Positions 1 through 8,316 of a stretch of DNA of 64,000 nucleotides are shown here, in pieces. Every line of letters starts with the position of its first letter. Position 1 is the first letter of the stretch. The notes beneath the pieces are model-generated. The model did not search any database and was not told the origin of the DNA. It saw nothing but the letters and a program-made list of their open reading frames with translations. The stretch is from Halopenitus persicus. Its GTDB lineage: Archaea > Halobacteriota > Halobacteria > Halobacteriales > Haloferacaceae. The position numbers and the translations under genes were made by a program. The DNA is taken from NCBI RefSeq assembly GCF_900107205.1, contig NZ_FNPC01000001.1:341213-405212 (forward strand), read 5' to 3'.

Positions 1-285
1 GGGTGGCCGTTTCCGCCCGTCCGCAGCGAGTCGAACGATGATTCCGCGTGCGGTTTCCCGTCGCAGGAAGGCGATCGTCCGACGCTCCCACGGCTCGAAG
101 GACGGCGCGAAGTAGTGGGTTTTTCCGCTGACCGGCTCCTCGACGATCGCCCCTTCACGTTCGAGGCGACGGAGGTGGTACTGGACTTGTCCGGTCGCGA
201 GATCGAGCTCGCGGCCGATCCGTCGGAAGTGGAGGCCGGGCGTGGCGTGGACGCGTCGACGGATCCGATCCCTGGTGTCGGACAT
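1..285 (-). CDS. Winged helix-turn-helix transcriptional regulator (3' part cut by window edge)
   Basis: The visible 95 residues read from an ATG at 285 and run off the window. Residues 5-50 form a classic ArsR/MarR-like wHTH: a short helix, then LHFRRIGRELDL, a recognition helix with GQVQYHLRRLEREG and a wing (IVEEPVSGKTHYF). This points to a small DNA-binding regulator. A TATA-like ATTAAGC lies about 30 bases before the ATG (312-318), which fits a leaderless transcript. It is divergent from the small membrane protein at 429, a pairing common in haloarchaea, so it may regulate that gene. The ligand is unknown. Confidence 0.8.
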   Translation of the reverse strand, partial: MSDTRDRIRRRVHATPGLHFRRIGRELDLATGQVQYHLRRLEREGAIVEEPVSGKTHYFAPSFEPWERRTIAFLRRETARGIIVRLAADGRKRPP

Positions 286-428
286 CGATCGATGGTCGTA
301 CGGCGAGCGTGCTTAATCGCGTGTCGGTTTTCATTACATGGGAACGCCTCGACTGGCTCGGCCGCGAGCGGCCCGGTCCCGGTCATCCGGACCGATGTCC
401 TTCTTATACGGGCGCCCGTATTGCCGGT

Positions 429-767
429 GTGATTCGCGCAGTACTGGGGCAGACCACGTGGGGCATCGACGCTGCGCTCCCGATCCTCGTCGTCATCCTG
501 CTCGCGTCGATCGGAACCGGGGTGCTCTTCCTCGTCAGCGTGGTCGCGTACCGTCGCCGTCGGCGACCCCAATACGGGCTGATCGCGGTCGCGATCGGCG
601 CGTTGTGGGTTCGATCGGTGGTGGGTGCCGGGACGGTTTTCGATCTCGTCCCGATGCCCGCACACCACTTCATCAGCCATTCGCTCGATCTGCTGACCGC
701 CGGGATCGTGCTCTATGCGGTCTATATGTACGCGCCCGGGTCGGTAACCGCCCTCGAGGACCGGTGA
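429..767 (+). CDS. Small three-helix membrane protein, DUF7521-like
   Basis: The predicted protein has 112 residues and three hydrophobic segments: about 13-38 (LPILVVILLASIGTGVLFLV), 48-66 and 85-103. Between the first two is a basic RRRRR loop. I chose the GTG at 429 because a TTATAC box lies at 404-409, 25 bases upstream, and because an in-frame ATG at 309 would add an unlikely soluble extension. The family resemblance (DUF7521-type proteins next to wHTH regulators) is from memory and tentative. No catalytic motif is visible. It may work with the divergent regulator at 1-285. Confidence 0.6.
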   Translation: MIRAVLGQTTWGIDAALPILVVILLASIGTGVLFLVSVVAYRRRRRPQYGLIAVAIGALWVRSVVGAGTVFDLVPMPAHHFISHSLDLLTAGIVLYAVYMYAPGSVTALEDR

Positions 768-894
768 GGTCGCCGTTCCGGACCAGTGGGATACCCCCGA
801 CCGAGGCGGGAGTACCGACCTCTCGAACACGAACGCTGGTGCGTTCGTCGAACGCGCCAGATCGCCTATGGCCGGGTGAGACGTCGATGCCGCT

Positions 895-1593
895 ATGCGA
901 CGACGAACGCTGTTGTGCGGGGTCGCGACCGGGACGATCAGCACTGTGACCGGTTGTCTCGGCTCCGTTCTCGCGGATCGTCCCGATAACGTCGTTCTCG
1001 AGCCGCAGTCGGATCAGCAGGCGGACGGCGAGGAGCTGTCGTATCCGGCCTACGGTCAGCCGATGCCCGCCGTCGAGCTGTCCTCCCCCCAGACCGGCGA
1101 ACGGATCGATACCGGCGACCTCGACCGAACCGCGATCATCACCGCGTTCTTCGCGACCTGCCCCGCCGAATGTGGCGTCCTGCTTCGCCGATTGGCCGAC
1201 GTTCAGGCGGCCGTCGCCGACCGGGGGCTGACGCAGTCGGCGGTGTTCCTGCCGATCTCCTTCGATCCGGAACGCGACGATGCGGCCGCGCTTCGGGACC
1301 ACGCTCGACGGGTCGGCGCCGATATCGGGGCCGGGAACTGGCACTACCTCCGTCCGAACTCGCCCGCCGCCGCGGAACGCGTCGTCGAGGACCGGCTCGG
1401 GATCGGGTTCGAACGGGACACGAGCAGCGACCGCGTGGCCGGATACGACTTCGTGCACGCCGTCGTGACGCTGCTCGTGAACCCGAGCGGGATCGTGGAA
1501 CGAGCCTACCGCGGCGAGACGATCGACCGCGACCGCGTTGCGAACGATATTGAGGCGGTCGTCGCGGGAACGTCCGGCTCGACTGCGGAGTGA
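895..1593 (+). CDS. SCO1/SenC family copper-binding lipoprotein
   Basis: A 232-residue secreted lipoprotein. The N-terminus has paired arginines and a lipobox ending in GCLG, so export is probably by Tat with lipid anchoring. The thioredoxin-like fold carries the SCO metal site: CPAEC (CxxxC) near residue 84, and a histidine in DFVHAVV near residue 186. SCO proteins deliver copper to the CuA site of cytochrome oxidase or act as thiol reductases. It converges on the NosL-like gene at 1743-2327, with a broken TauE/SafE gene between them, which suggests a former copper or respiratory-oxidase cluster. Family assignment is firm; the exact target enzyme is not shown. Confidence 0.85.
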   Translation: MRRRTLLCGVATGTISTVTGCLGSVLADRPDNVVLEPQSDQQADGEELSYPAYGQPMPAVELSSPQTGERIDTGDLDRTAIITAFFATCPAECGVLLRRLADVQAAVADRGLTQSAVFLPISFDPERDDAAALRDHARRVGADIGAGNWHYLRPNSPAAAERVVEDRLGIGFERDTSSDRVAGYDFVHAVVTLLVNPSGIVERAYRGETIDRDRVANDIEAVVAGTSGSTAE

Positions 1594-1599
1594 TCGTCG

Positions 1600-1746
1600 T
1601 CCCGCCGTCGGTTTCGGCGTGTTTCCCATCCGAGTCGCGGAGACCGTGACCGACGGGCCACACATCCCGATGCAATGGGCGCCGCCGAGAAGCCCGATCG
1701 TGAAAAACAGGAGGACGTCGACGCCCGGGACCGACGAGACGCTCAC
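1600..1746 (-). pseudogene. Truncated N-terminus of a TauE/SafE (UPF0721-like) membrane protein
   Basis: Reading left from a GTG at 1746, the frame gives a hydrophobic helix followed by GGAHCIGMCGPSVTV, the typical first-helix signature of SafE-type copper/sulfite exporter proteins. The GTG overlaps the stop codon of the NosL-like gene (gaGTGA), so the two were probably translationally coupled. After about 45 residues the match stops, at roughly 1600-1615, and the frame runs antisense into the SCO gene. No remaining transmembrane segments follow, so the gene is a remnant. The truncation point next to the SCO stop codon suggests a deletion joining the two genes. Confidence 0.6.
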
Positions 1747-2327
1747 TCGCCGTCCCGGAGTCCCTGTACGAGCGCCCGATCGATGTCGTCGAAGCCGATC
1801 GTCCGCCCGCCGTGGTCGTCGACGAACGCCGCGGCCTCGTCCGCCTCGGAGAACGGGTGGAGGCCGGGACCCATCCCGCCACGGACGTCGCTTTCGACCA
1901 CGTAGGTGAGCGTCGTCGCGTCGCCGAACGTTTCGGGTGCCGTGGGTGAGGGCATCGTCGGACCGCTCTCTCGATCCTCGATCGTCCAGTCGACGGTTGA
2001 GAAGTCGGTCACGTAGATGATCTCGGGCTCCCACCCACGATCGAGTCGGTCGAAGTGGAACGGAAACAGGCTGAACACGAGCGTGTGAAACCAGAACGGT
2101 CCCCCCTCGCGATCCGGCGGAGCGTGGTTCGCGTAGTATATCTGTCCGTTCGCACCGCCGTGAGGACCGATCTCCATCCCGTGATCGTCGTCGAACGTTC
2201 CGCCCGAGAGGTCAACCGGGTCCGGCTCGGCGTCCGCCGACCCTGCGGAGAGCCGGTCGAGACACCCCGCCGTCGATCCGACTCCACCGATCGCCGCTGA
2301 CGCCGTGAGAAATCGTCGACGGTTCAC
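1743..2327 (-). CDS. NosL-like copper chaperone lipoprotein with altered metal motif
   Basis: This 194-residue protein has a Tat-type signal (MNRRRFL) and lipobox (TAGCLD), so it is an exported lipoprotein. The body matches NosL: GQIYYANH, a central FxF-rich strand region, and a C-terminal block with FSEADEAAAFVDDHGG. NosL family members bind Cu(I) and help mature nitrous oxide reductase or oxidases. Where the family usually shows a CxxCGM-type motif, this protein reads DDDHGM, so the expected cysteines are absent while Gly-Met remain. It is followed, with overlap, by the truncated TauE/SafE gene. The family is fairly clear; its activity in this form is uncertain. Confidence 0.7.
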   Translation of the reverse strand: MNRRRFLTASAAIGGVGSTAGCLDRLSAGSADAEPDPVDLSGGTFDDDHGMEIGPHGGANGQIYYANHAPPDREGGPFWFHTLVFSLFPFHFDRLDRGWEPEIIYVTDFSTVDWTIEDRESGPTMPSPTAPETFGDATTLTYVVESDVRGGMGPGLHPFSEADEAAAFVDDHGGRTIGFDDIDRALVQGLRDGE

Positions 2328-2355
2328 GATTTGCCCTTCACACCTGCGCTACAAG

Positions 2356-2415
2356 CCGATTCTGGTGCGATCATCGAACCGATTCCGGTGCGATCTCGAA
2401 CCGATTCCGGTGCGG
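2356..2415. repeat. Short tandem repeat, 22-23 bp unit, about 2.7 copies
   Basis: The unit starts ccgattc(c/t)ggtgcgatc and is repeated at 2356, 2379 and 2401. It lies between the divergent NosL-like and APC permease genes. The unit length is not a multiple of three, consistent with non-coding DNA. Confidence 0.7.
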
Positions 2416-2534
2416 CCACCACCTGCCAGAAACCTGTGCGCTCCGGACGACCGGCCCCTCGTCCGCCTGCGGAAGAACGATCGACCGAAGCGGCCACATA
2501 TACAAGTCTCCGTCGGCTACGTGGCCGGTGTCGG

Positions 2535-3878
2535 ATGGGAACCGAAACGCTGGGGCTGACCGAGGCCGTCTCGATCGCGCTCGGCGGGATGATCGGCGGC
2601 GGGATATACGCCGTTCTGGGCGTCGTCACGCAGATATCCGGGGCGGCGACCTGGAGTGCGTTCCTCCTGGCCGGCGTCGTTGCGGCCTGTGCGGGCTACT
2701 CCTACGTCCAGTTGAACGCGCTGATCGCCGCGAACGACGGAAACACGGGGGGCGGATCGGTCACCTTCATTCGGTCGTTCACCGGAAACACGACGATCGC
2801 CGGGATGGTCGGCTGGACGCTGCTGCTCGGCTACATCGGGTCGATGGCGATGTACGCGTTCGCGTTCGCGGAGTTCGTGATCTCGTTTCCGATGGTCCCC
2901 GAATCGATCGGGGCCGCTCCCCTTCGCCCGATCGTCTCGGTCGGCGCGATCGCGGCCTTCGTCGGATTGAATCTGCTCGGAGCCCGCGCGACCGGCACGG
3001 TGGAGACCGTCCTCGTCGCGGGGAAGGTCCTCGTGCTCGTGACGTTCGGCCTCGGCGGCGTCGGCTACGCGATCGCCACGTCGCCGCCGGCCGTCGATCT
3101 GGGCGCATCGACGCTCACGTCGTTCAGCCCGGTTATGGCCGCCGCGGTCTCGTTCGTCGCGTTCCAGGGCTGGCAGCTGCTGTTTTACGACCAGGAGAGC
3201 ATCGAGAACCCGCTCGATCGGATCCCCAAAGCCATCGCGATCGCCATCGCCACCGCGGTCGTCGTCTACGTCCTCGTGGTGGTCGCGACTTCCGATCTCG
3301 CGCCGCAGGCGCTTCGAACGCGTCCACATACGGCCCTGGTGGATGCCGCCTCGACGATCGCCGGCACCGTCGGCTATGCGGGCGCGGGCGCGACCGTCAT
3401 CTCCCTGTCGGCGCTGCTCTCGACCGGGAGCGCGATCAACGCCACCCTGTTCTCGACGGGCTACTTCGCCAAGGGGATGCTCTCGAGCGACCTCCTGCCC
3501 GACCGGATCGGCGACGCCAGCGCGGACGGCGTCCCCCCGCGAACCGTGCTCCTCATCGGCGGCGTCACCGCGGCGTTCACCGCGGTCGGGAGCCTCTCGG
3601 CGATCACCTCCTTCGCGTCGCTGTCGTTCATCGTCGTGTTCGGCGCGATGAGCCTCCTCGCGTTCACCCAGCGCGATCGCGAGCGCATCCGCGCGGTCTG
3701 GCCGGCCGTCGGGGCGGTCGGGGCGGCGCTCTTCTTCGTGCTGTTGTTCTACCACCTCTACACCGCCGAACGGGAGACGTTCTACGCGGTCCTGGGTATC
3801 GCCGTCGCGACGTTCCTCGTCGAGACGCTGTATTTCGAACGGGACGTCATCCGGGCGGAGATCCCGGACCTGCGGTAG
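2535..3878 (+). CDS. APC-family amino acid permease
   Basis: The 447-residue integral membrane protein begins with the APC signature around GGMIGGGIYAVLG in the first helix and has about 12 hydrophobic segments. Members of this superfamily import amino acids or related amines by proton or sodium coupling. I start at the ATG at 2535 because the first transmembrane helix follows directly. Upstream in-frame sequence is repeat-rich and not membrane-like. A TATA-like ATATAC at about 2498 may serve as promoter. Substrate cannot be read from the sequence, and the neighbours do not indicate one. Confidence 0.88.
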   Translation: MGTETLGLTEAVSIALGGMIGGGIYAVLGVVTQISGAATWSAFLLAGVVAACAGYSYVQLNALIAANDGNTGGGSVTFIRSFTGNTTIAGMVGWTLLLGYIGSMAMYAFAFAEFVISFPMVPESIGAAPLRPIVSVGAIAAFVGLNLLGARATGTVETVLVAGKVLVLVTFGLGGVGYAIATSPPAVDLGASTLTSFSPVMAAAVSFVAFQGWQLLFYDQESIENPLDRIPKAIAIAIATAVVVYVLVVVATSDLAPQALRTRPHTALVDAASTIAGTVGYAGAGATVISLSALLSTGSAINATLFSTGYFAKGMLSSDLLPDRIGDASADGVPPRTVLLIGGVTAAFTAVGSLSAITSFASLSFIVVFGAMSLLAFTQRDRERIRAVWPAVGAVGAALFFVLLFYHLYTAERETFYAVLGIAVATFLVETLYFERDVIRAEIPDLR

Positions 3879-3942
3879 CCGATCGGCGGACGGTCGCCCG
3901 CGGTTCCAAACGTGTCACTCATCGATGACGTCCGCCGGACGA

Positions 3943-3948
3943 TATATA
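3943..3948 (+). promoter_or_regulatory. TATA box that decides the start of the next gene
   Basis: TATATA lies 29 bases before the ATG at 3972. In haloarchaea this spacing gives a transcript starting at or next to the start codon. It therefore favours 3972 over an upstream GTG at 3912, which would place the promoter inside the gene. Confidence 0.55.
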
Positions 3949-3971
3949 CGTCGACGGCCGAAACGGTCACC

Positions 3972-4316
3972 ATGGTACTCGGATCGATCGTCAGTTTCGT
4001 CGTTGCGCTGCTCGTGGGCGGACTCGCCATCTACGCCGGCGCGCGGGTCATCGCCGACGTCGACGACTACTCACACGCCGTGATCACCGCCCTGATCGGC
4101 GCGGTCGCGTGGGCGCTCGTCTCCTGGGTGCCGCTGGTCGGCCCGCTGATCGCGCTGGTCGTCTGGGTCGGCGTCATCAACTGGCGCTACCCCGGCGGAT
4201 GGGGGCAGGCCGCGATCATCGGGCTCGTCGCCTGGATCGCCGCGCTCGTCATCCTGTTCGTGCTCAACGGCCTGCTCAGTCTCGGGATCGGTGCCTTCGG
4301 CGTGCCGGGTGCCTAG
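3972..4316 (+). CDS. Small hydrophobic membrane protein
   Basis: A predicted 114-residue protein with about four transmembrane segments (MVLGSIVSFVVALLVGGLAI; a second near WALVSWVPLVGPLIALVVWV; two more at the C-terminus). The ATG at 3972 is preferred over GTG 3912 because of the TATA box at 3943. I do not recognise the family with certainty; similar short helical proteins are common in haloarchaea. It lies 93 bases after the permease on the same strand but seems to have its own promoter. No motif suggests an enzymatic role. Confidence 0.65.
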   Translation: MVLGSIVSFVVALLVGGLAIYAGARVIADVDDYSHAVITALIGAVAWALVSWVPLVGPLIALVVWVGVINWRYPGGWGQAAIIGLVAWIAALVILFVLNGLLSLGIGAFGVPGA

Positions 4317-4382
4317 CGGCGTCCCGAGCGGTCGTGGCTTCGCTTCGTGAGTACACCGTGGAACGGGGCCCCTTCACGATGG

Positions 4383-4388
4383 TTTATA
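4383..4388 (+). promoter_or_regulatory. TATA box upstream of the 98-residue CxxC protein
   Basis: TTTATA is 31 bases before the ATG at 4414, consistent with a leaderless transcript and with that ATG rather than the one at 4393. Confidence 0.55.
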
Positions 4389-4413
4389 ACTGATGCCGAC
4401 ACACCCCGTCTCG

Positions 4414-4710
4414 ATGCGTTCACCATCCAGCGACGACGGATCCGTTCACGACCGGCTCGAGCGATACTTCGTCGTCTCCACGCTCCGGTGTCACGACTGC
4501 GGCGAGCTGCACGGACGCGTCCGCGTCGACGACGAGACGTACGCGGCCGCGGACTTCGCCATCGACTCGCTCGCGGAGTGGCGGCTGGAGATGGACAAGG
4601 AGGAGGCGTGGATCCGAACCCACCGGTCGGCGGTCCGGGAGGCCCTTGGGGACTTCGAGGACGACTGGCCCGAGACGGTCGCGGCGGTTCGCGACCGGCT
4701 TCTCGAGTGA
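4414..4710 (+). CDS. Small acidic cytoplasmic protein with a CxxC motif
   Basis: A 98-residue soluble protein. After a short flexible N-terminus comes LRCHDCGELHGRV, a single CxxC pair that could bind metal or be redox active, though a four-ligand zinc ribbon would need a second pair and none is present. The C-terminal half is helical and acidic with several Trp residues. I do not recognise the family. The start at 4414 is chosen from the TATA spacing; an in-frame ATG at 4393 would add seven residues. It is followed 87 bases later by the PQQ-propeller lipoprotein. Confidence 0.65.
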   Translation: MRSPSSDDGSVHDRLERYFVVSTLRCHDCGELHGRVRVDDETYAAADFAIDSLAEWRLEMDKEEAWIRTHRSAVREALGDFEDDWPETVAAVRDRLLE

Positions 4711-4797
4711 GGACCCGACCGCCGAGCGAACGGAACGTCCGGCCTCCGGTCGAACACAACAGCTATACCCCAGTGCCCGCGAGTGAAACCGACTCGA

Positions 4798-6147
4798 ATG
4801 TCGAACCCGCCAGACGAGCCGCCCCGCGATCCACGCTCCCCCTCCCGTCGCCGGTATCTCGCCGGCGTCGCCGCCGCGGCGGCGACCGGCGCGGCCGGCT
4901 GCCTCGACGGCTGGGGGCATACGACCCTCGACCGATCACAGGCCGACTTCGATCCCGAGCCGCTGCCGGGCGACCGGACGTATCCCGACGACCCCGGGGT
5001 CACGATGTTCCGCCGCGGGCTGCGCCGGCTTGGGTATTACCCGGACGCGACCGTCCCCGACGCGGTCACGGTCAACTGGCAGTTCCCGGTGAATTACATC
5101 GGCCACACCGCCGCGAAGGCGAGTCCGCGACCCGCACCCGACGACGAAACGATCGTGATCCCGGGCGACACGGGCATCGTCCACGCGGTCGGCCCGAAGG
5201 GCCGGCATCGGTGGACCCAGCGGACCGGCGCCACCTCGCTCGGGATCCACGGCACCCCGGCGATCGTCGACGGGGTCGCCTACATCGGCGGCTACGACGG
5301 GGACCTGTACGCCTTCGACGTCGGCACCGGCGAGCAGGTCTGGCGCACCTCGCGGTTCGCCTTCGACGGCGCGATCGCGATCGGCTCGAGCCCGGCCTAC
5401 TGGGACGGGGTCCTCTACGTCGTCGTGGAGTACAACAACCCGCCGGCCGGGACCCTGTGGGCGGTCGACGCCGATACCGGCCGGCCCCTCTGGAGCGACG
5501 ACCGGCTGTGGGGGATGCCCCATCCCTCCGTCTCGATCGACCCCGAGTACGAGCGACTGATCACCGCCTCGAACGACGGCGTCTGCTACTGCTGGGAGTT
5601 CCCCTCGCTGGACTTCGAGTGGTCCTTCCAGACCGGCGCGGAGATCAAGGGCACGATCCCGCAGTACGAGGGTCGCGCGTTCGTGGGGTCCTGGGACGGC
5701 CACTTCTACTGTCTCGACACCGACGCCGGCGAGGAGCTGTGGTCCTTCGAGACCGGCCAGATAATCATGTCCAACCCCGGCGTCGACCCGGAGACCGGGA
5801 TCGTGTACATGGGCAACGACGACGAGCACGTCTACGCTCTGGACATGGAGACCGGCGACGTGATCTGGTCGCGGGACGTCGGCGGCCACGTCATCGGATC
5901 CCTGACGGTCACGGCCGACGCGGTGCTCGTCGGGTCCTATGACCGGAACCTCTACGCCCTCGAGAAGGACACCGGCGCGGTCCGATGGACGGTCCCGAAC
6001 AACGGCCACGTCACCAGCGCCGCGGTGCCCCACGACGGCCGGATCTACTACGCCGAACGCGCCGACATCACGGGTTACTGGAACGACGACGAGCCCACGA
6101 CCGTCCGGACGCCGGGCCACGCGTACTGTCTCGTCGACGATTCATAG
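4798..6147 (+). CDS. PQQ-like beta-propeller lipoprotein
   Basis: A 449-residue Tat lipoprotein (SRRRYLAG, then a lipobox GAAGCLDG). The mature part has at least six propeller blades of the PQQ/BamB type, recognisable by repeated motifs such as GDLYAFDVGTGEQVW, GTLWAVDADTGRPLW, HFYCLDTDAGEELW, HVYALDMETGDVIW and NLYALEKDTGAVRW. Such proteins act outside the membrane as scaffolds or as quinoprotein-like domains. None of the catalytic residues of true quinoprotein dehydrogenases could be confirmed. I use the ATG at 4798; a GTG at 4783 is in frame. A CTATAC box lies about 35 bases upstream. Confidence 0.85.
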   Translation: MSNPPDEPPRDPRSPSRRRYLAGVAAAAATGAAGCLDGWGHTTLDRSQADFDPEPLPGDRTYPDDPGVTMFRRGLRRLGYYPDATVPDAVTVNWQFPVNYIGHTAAKASPRPAPDDETIVIPGDTGIVHAVGPKGRHRWTQRTGATSLGIHGTPAIVDGVAYIGGYDGDLYAFDVGTGEQVWRTSRFAFDGAIAIGSSPAYWDGVLYVVVEYNNPPAGTLWAVDADTGRPLWSDDRLWGMPHPSVSIDPEYERLITASNDGVCYCWEFPSLDFEWSFQTGAEIKGTIPQYEGRAFVGSWDGHFYCLDTDAGEELWSFETGQIIMSNPGVDPETGIVYMGNDDEHVYALDMETGDVIWSRDVGGHVIGSLTVTADAVLVGSYDRNLYALEKDTGAVRWTVPNNGHVTSAAVPHDGRIYYAERADITGYWNDDEPTTVRTPGHAYCLVDDS

Positions 6148-6198
6148 GGGTCGACCGCCCGACGAAAGGCGTATACCGACGGCGGGAAAACGCGGGGT

Positions 6199-6327
6199 AT
6201 GGACGGATACATCGTCGACATCGAGAACGACGAACTGCTCTCCCCGATCGTCGTGATCGCGACGATCGCGCTCCTCGGCGTCTTCGGTCTCGGCTTCCTG
6301 TATCGAGCGGCGCTGTTCGTGCTGTAG
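6199..6327 (+). CDS. Single-pass membrane microprotein (42 aa)
   Basis: A short frame opens at ATG 6199 with an acidic head (DGYIVDIENDELLSP) followed by one hydrophobic helix (IVVIATIALLGVFGLGFLY) and a stop at 6325-6327. The composition, an acidic N-terminus with one clean transmembrane segment, is typical of haloarchaeal small membrane proteins. It starts 51 bases after the propeller gene on the same strand, so co-transcription is plausible. It may stabilise a membrane complex, but function is unknown. Confidence 0.55.
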   Translation: MDGYIVDIENDELLSPIVVIATIALLGVFGLGFLYRAALFVL

Positions 6328-6356
6328 CCGGAACCGAGTCGTCCGCCGTCGCCCGC

Positions 6357-6402
6357 CGTGACGCCAGCTCCGACCGTGACGCCAGCTCCGACCGTGACGC
6401 CA
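6357..6402. repeat. 18-bp tandem repeat, 2.5 copies
   Basis: The unit cgtgacgccagctccgac occurs at 6357 and 6375 and partly at 6393, in the convergent intergenic region between the microprotein and the HPP gene. Confidence 0.8.
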
Positions 6403-6446
6403 TCCGGACCTGCCGCTCCCGAGTATTGACTCGACGTGCCCGCCGG

Positions 6447-6950
6447 CTAGCCCACGAGCCGCTCGCGAACCTCGCCGGCGACGGCCAGCGCGACCTCGTG
6501 GGCGGCCACCAGCACCGCGACCGCGACCACGATCGTCGCGGCGGCCCGCGGCGTCGACAGCAGTCCGAGCGAGACGATGAGCGTCGTCGCACACGCCGGC
6601 GCGTGGTTCGTGTCGGTGGCGATCATCGCCCAGCTCGTGACCGCGATGGAGACCGTCCCCGACGCCGCGAGCCGGAGGCCGTCGAGAGAGGCCGGATCCG
6701 GCGACTCCACGAGGGTCACCCCGGCGGCGAGCAGGAGGTAGGCAGCCAGACCCGCGACCGCGCCGATCAGGTGGCTGCCGACCACGCGTCGGGCCCGGTC
6801 GCGCCCGCCGTGGCGGTCGAAGGCCAGGACGAACGCCGAGGGGCCGAGGCTCGGGAAGATGAACGGCTGCCCGGTGACCCACGCGACGCTCCCGAGGACG
6901 GTAAAGAGGAGGCTCGCGTACAGGCTCGTGTACACCCGACGTCTGACCAC
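6447..6950 (-). CDS. HPP-family integral membrane protein
   Basis: A 167-residue membrane protein with about four helices. The HPP family signature is visible near the N-terminus (FIFPSLGPSAFVLAF) and near the C-terminus (TNHAPACATTLIV), matching the conserved His-Pro-Pro region in modified form. Plant relatives in chloroplast envelopes transport nitrite; most prokaryotic members are uncharacterised. A TATA-like GATTAATG lies about 30 bases before the ATG at 6950. It is followed on the same strand by nothing closer than the convergent gene, and preceded by the nucleoside-gate protein at 7004, so a loose two-gene unit is possible. Confidence 0.75.
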   Translation of the reverse strand: MVRRRVYTSLYASLLFTVLGSVAWVTGQPFIFPSLGPSAFVLAFDRHGGRDRARRVVGSHLIGAVAGLAAYLLLAAGVTLVESPDPASLDGLRLAASGTVSIAVTSWAMIATDTNHAPACATTLIVSLGLLSTPRAAATIVVAVAVLVAAHEVALAVAGEVRERLVG

Positions 6951-7003
6951 GGACGGGGTTCCCGCGCCGGCCCATTAATCCGACCGATCCCACAGCATCG
7001 CCC

Positions 7004-8191
7004 TCACGGCGCCAGCAGGAGCCCGGCGATCGCGACCGTGATGAACACGAGCTTCATCGCGGTGTTGACCGCGATCACCTTCAGGCCGAACTCGGGGCCC
7101 CAGATCCCGAACTGGAACGGGATCGACCGCTTGAACGTGGAGACCGCGAAGGAGACGATCCCGCCGAGCAGCATCGTGATCACCGCGGTCCGCGGGGTGA
7201 AGGGCTCGCCGATGAGCGGCGCGATCGCGACCGCCCCGGCGGTGGTGTCCAGCGAGTAGACTGCGACGATGGCGACCGACGCGCCGGGCAGCCCGATCGC
7301 CGCGGTCAGGGGCTCGGCCACGCCGGTCAGCGCCGCGACGTCGACGTGGGTGATGAGCGCGATCACGAGCGTGTAGACGACCGCCAGCCGGGGCACGATC
7401 CGCCGGAGCGTGCCGGCGGTCTTCCGGGCGGCCTCCCGGGCTCGGTCGCGGGGGGAGTCGGGTGAGTCGTCGTCAGTAGGGGGCGCACCGCTTTCGGAGG
7501 CGTCCCCAGTCTCGCCGTCCCCGTGGCCGGTCTCGAGGTCGGCGAGCGCCGACCGGTCGACGTTCCGCGAGGAGAGGACGAGTCCGCCGATGGCCACGCC
7601 CGCGATCGTGATCGCCAGCGAGATCCCGGCGCGGATCGAGACGTAGAGAACGCCCGTGTGGAACCCGAGGATCGGTATCAGGACGGGGACGTAGTAGGTG
7701 AAGACGTGCTGCACGAACCCGAAGAACGTGTTTATCATCACCGCGACGATCGTCGCGCGGTCGTCGAGTAGCCCCGACTCGCGGTACTCCGCGAGCGTGG
7801 CGTAGCCGGCGGTCGTCGACGCCGCGGTCGTCAGGATCGCGGTGCCGACCTCGTCGGGGAGGTTGGCCGGCCGGGTGAGGTAGCCCGCCACCCCGGCGAT
7901 ATACTGGATCAACCCGAACGAGACGACGAGGTTCGCGACGAAGACGCCGAGCGCGATGAAGACGGTGATGCGGGTTAGCCGCGGGATGACCTCCCGGAGG
8001 AGCGCGACCGTCTCGGCGGCGATCGCGCTCGTCGGCGGTATCTGAAGCGCGAGCGTCGACGGTTGGAGCGACGTCATCGTCGGTTGGAACGACGTCATCG
8101 TCGGTTGGAACGACGTCATCGTCGGTTGGAACGACATCATCGACTGGTGAACCGCCCAGAGAACCGGGTCGACGATCGCGGCTCCGAACAC
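7004..8191 (-). CDS. Nucleoside-recognition (Gate) domain membrane protein with repeated N-terminus
   Basis: A 395-residue membrane protein with two Gate/nucleoside-recognition segments, around residues 65-200 and 260-395, each with about four helices and separated by an acidic linker (GDGETGDASESG). Similar archaeal proteins are annotated as nucleoside-recognition or YjiH-like transporters; substrates are unproven. The GTG at 8191 is used. Residues 17-45 contain three near-identical seven-residue repeats (SFQPTMT) from a 21-bp tandem duplication. The repeats precede the first predicted helix and may be a recent expansion. Alternative starts lie inside the repeats. Confidence 0.72.
   Translation of the reverse strand: MFGAAIVDPVLWAVHQSMMSFQPTMTSFQPTMTSFQPTMTSLQPSTLALQIPPTSAIAAETVALLREVIPRLTRITVFIALGVFVANLVVSFGLIQYIAGVAGYLTRPANLPDEVGTAILTTAASTTAGYATLAEYRESGLLDDRATIVAVMINTFFGFVQHVFTYYVPVLIPILGFHTGVLYVSIRAGISLAITIAGVAIGGLVLSSRNVDRSALADLETGHGDGETGDASESGAPPTDDDSPDSPRDRAREAARKTAGTLRRIVPRLAVVYTLVIALITHVDVAALTGVAEPLTAAIGLPGASVAIVAVYSLDTTAGAVAIAPLIGEPFTPRTAVITMLLGGIVSFAVSTFKRSIPFQFGIWGPEFGLKVIAVNTAMKLVFITVAIAGLLLAP
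8073..8135. repeat. 21-bp tandem repeat, 3 copies, in frame
   Basis: Units at 8073, 8094 and 8115 are identical (gtcatcgtcggttggaacg plus ac). They encode SFQPTMT three times at the N-terminus of the nucleoside-gate protein. The length is a multiple of three. Confidence 0.9.
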
Positions 8192-8316
8192 GGACTCCCT
8201 TCGCGATCGGTCGTCAAAGGTGCATCGGACCCGGCCGGCTTCGCTCCCCGTTCGCCGTGAACGCCTCGAGGGACGTCAGTTCCCTCCCGCCGCTCGTCCG
8301 CCCCGACCCGGACCCG

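Noticed and set aside
2331-2534. Upstream extension of the APC permease
   Set aside because: The extra 68 residues come from a non-triplet tandem repeat and hold no membrane helix. The transporter fold starts just after ATG 2535.
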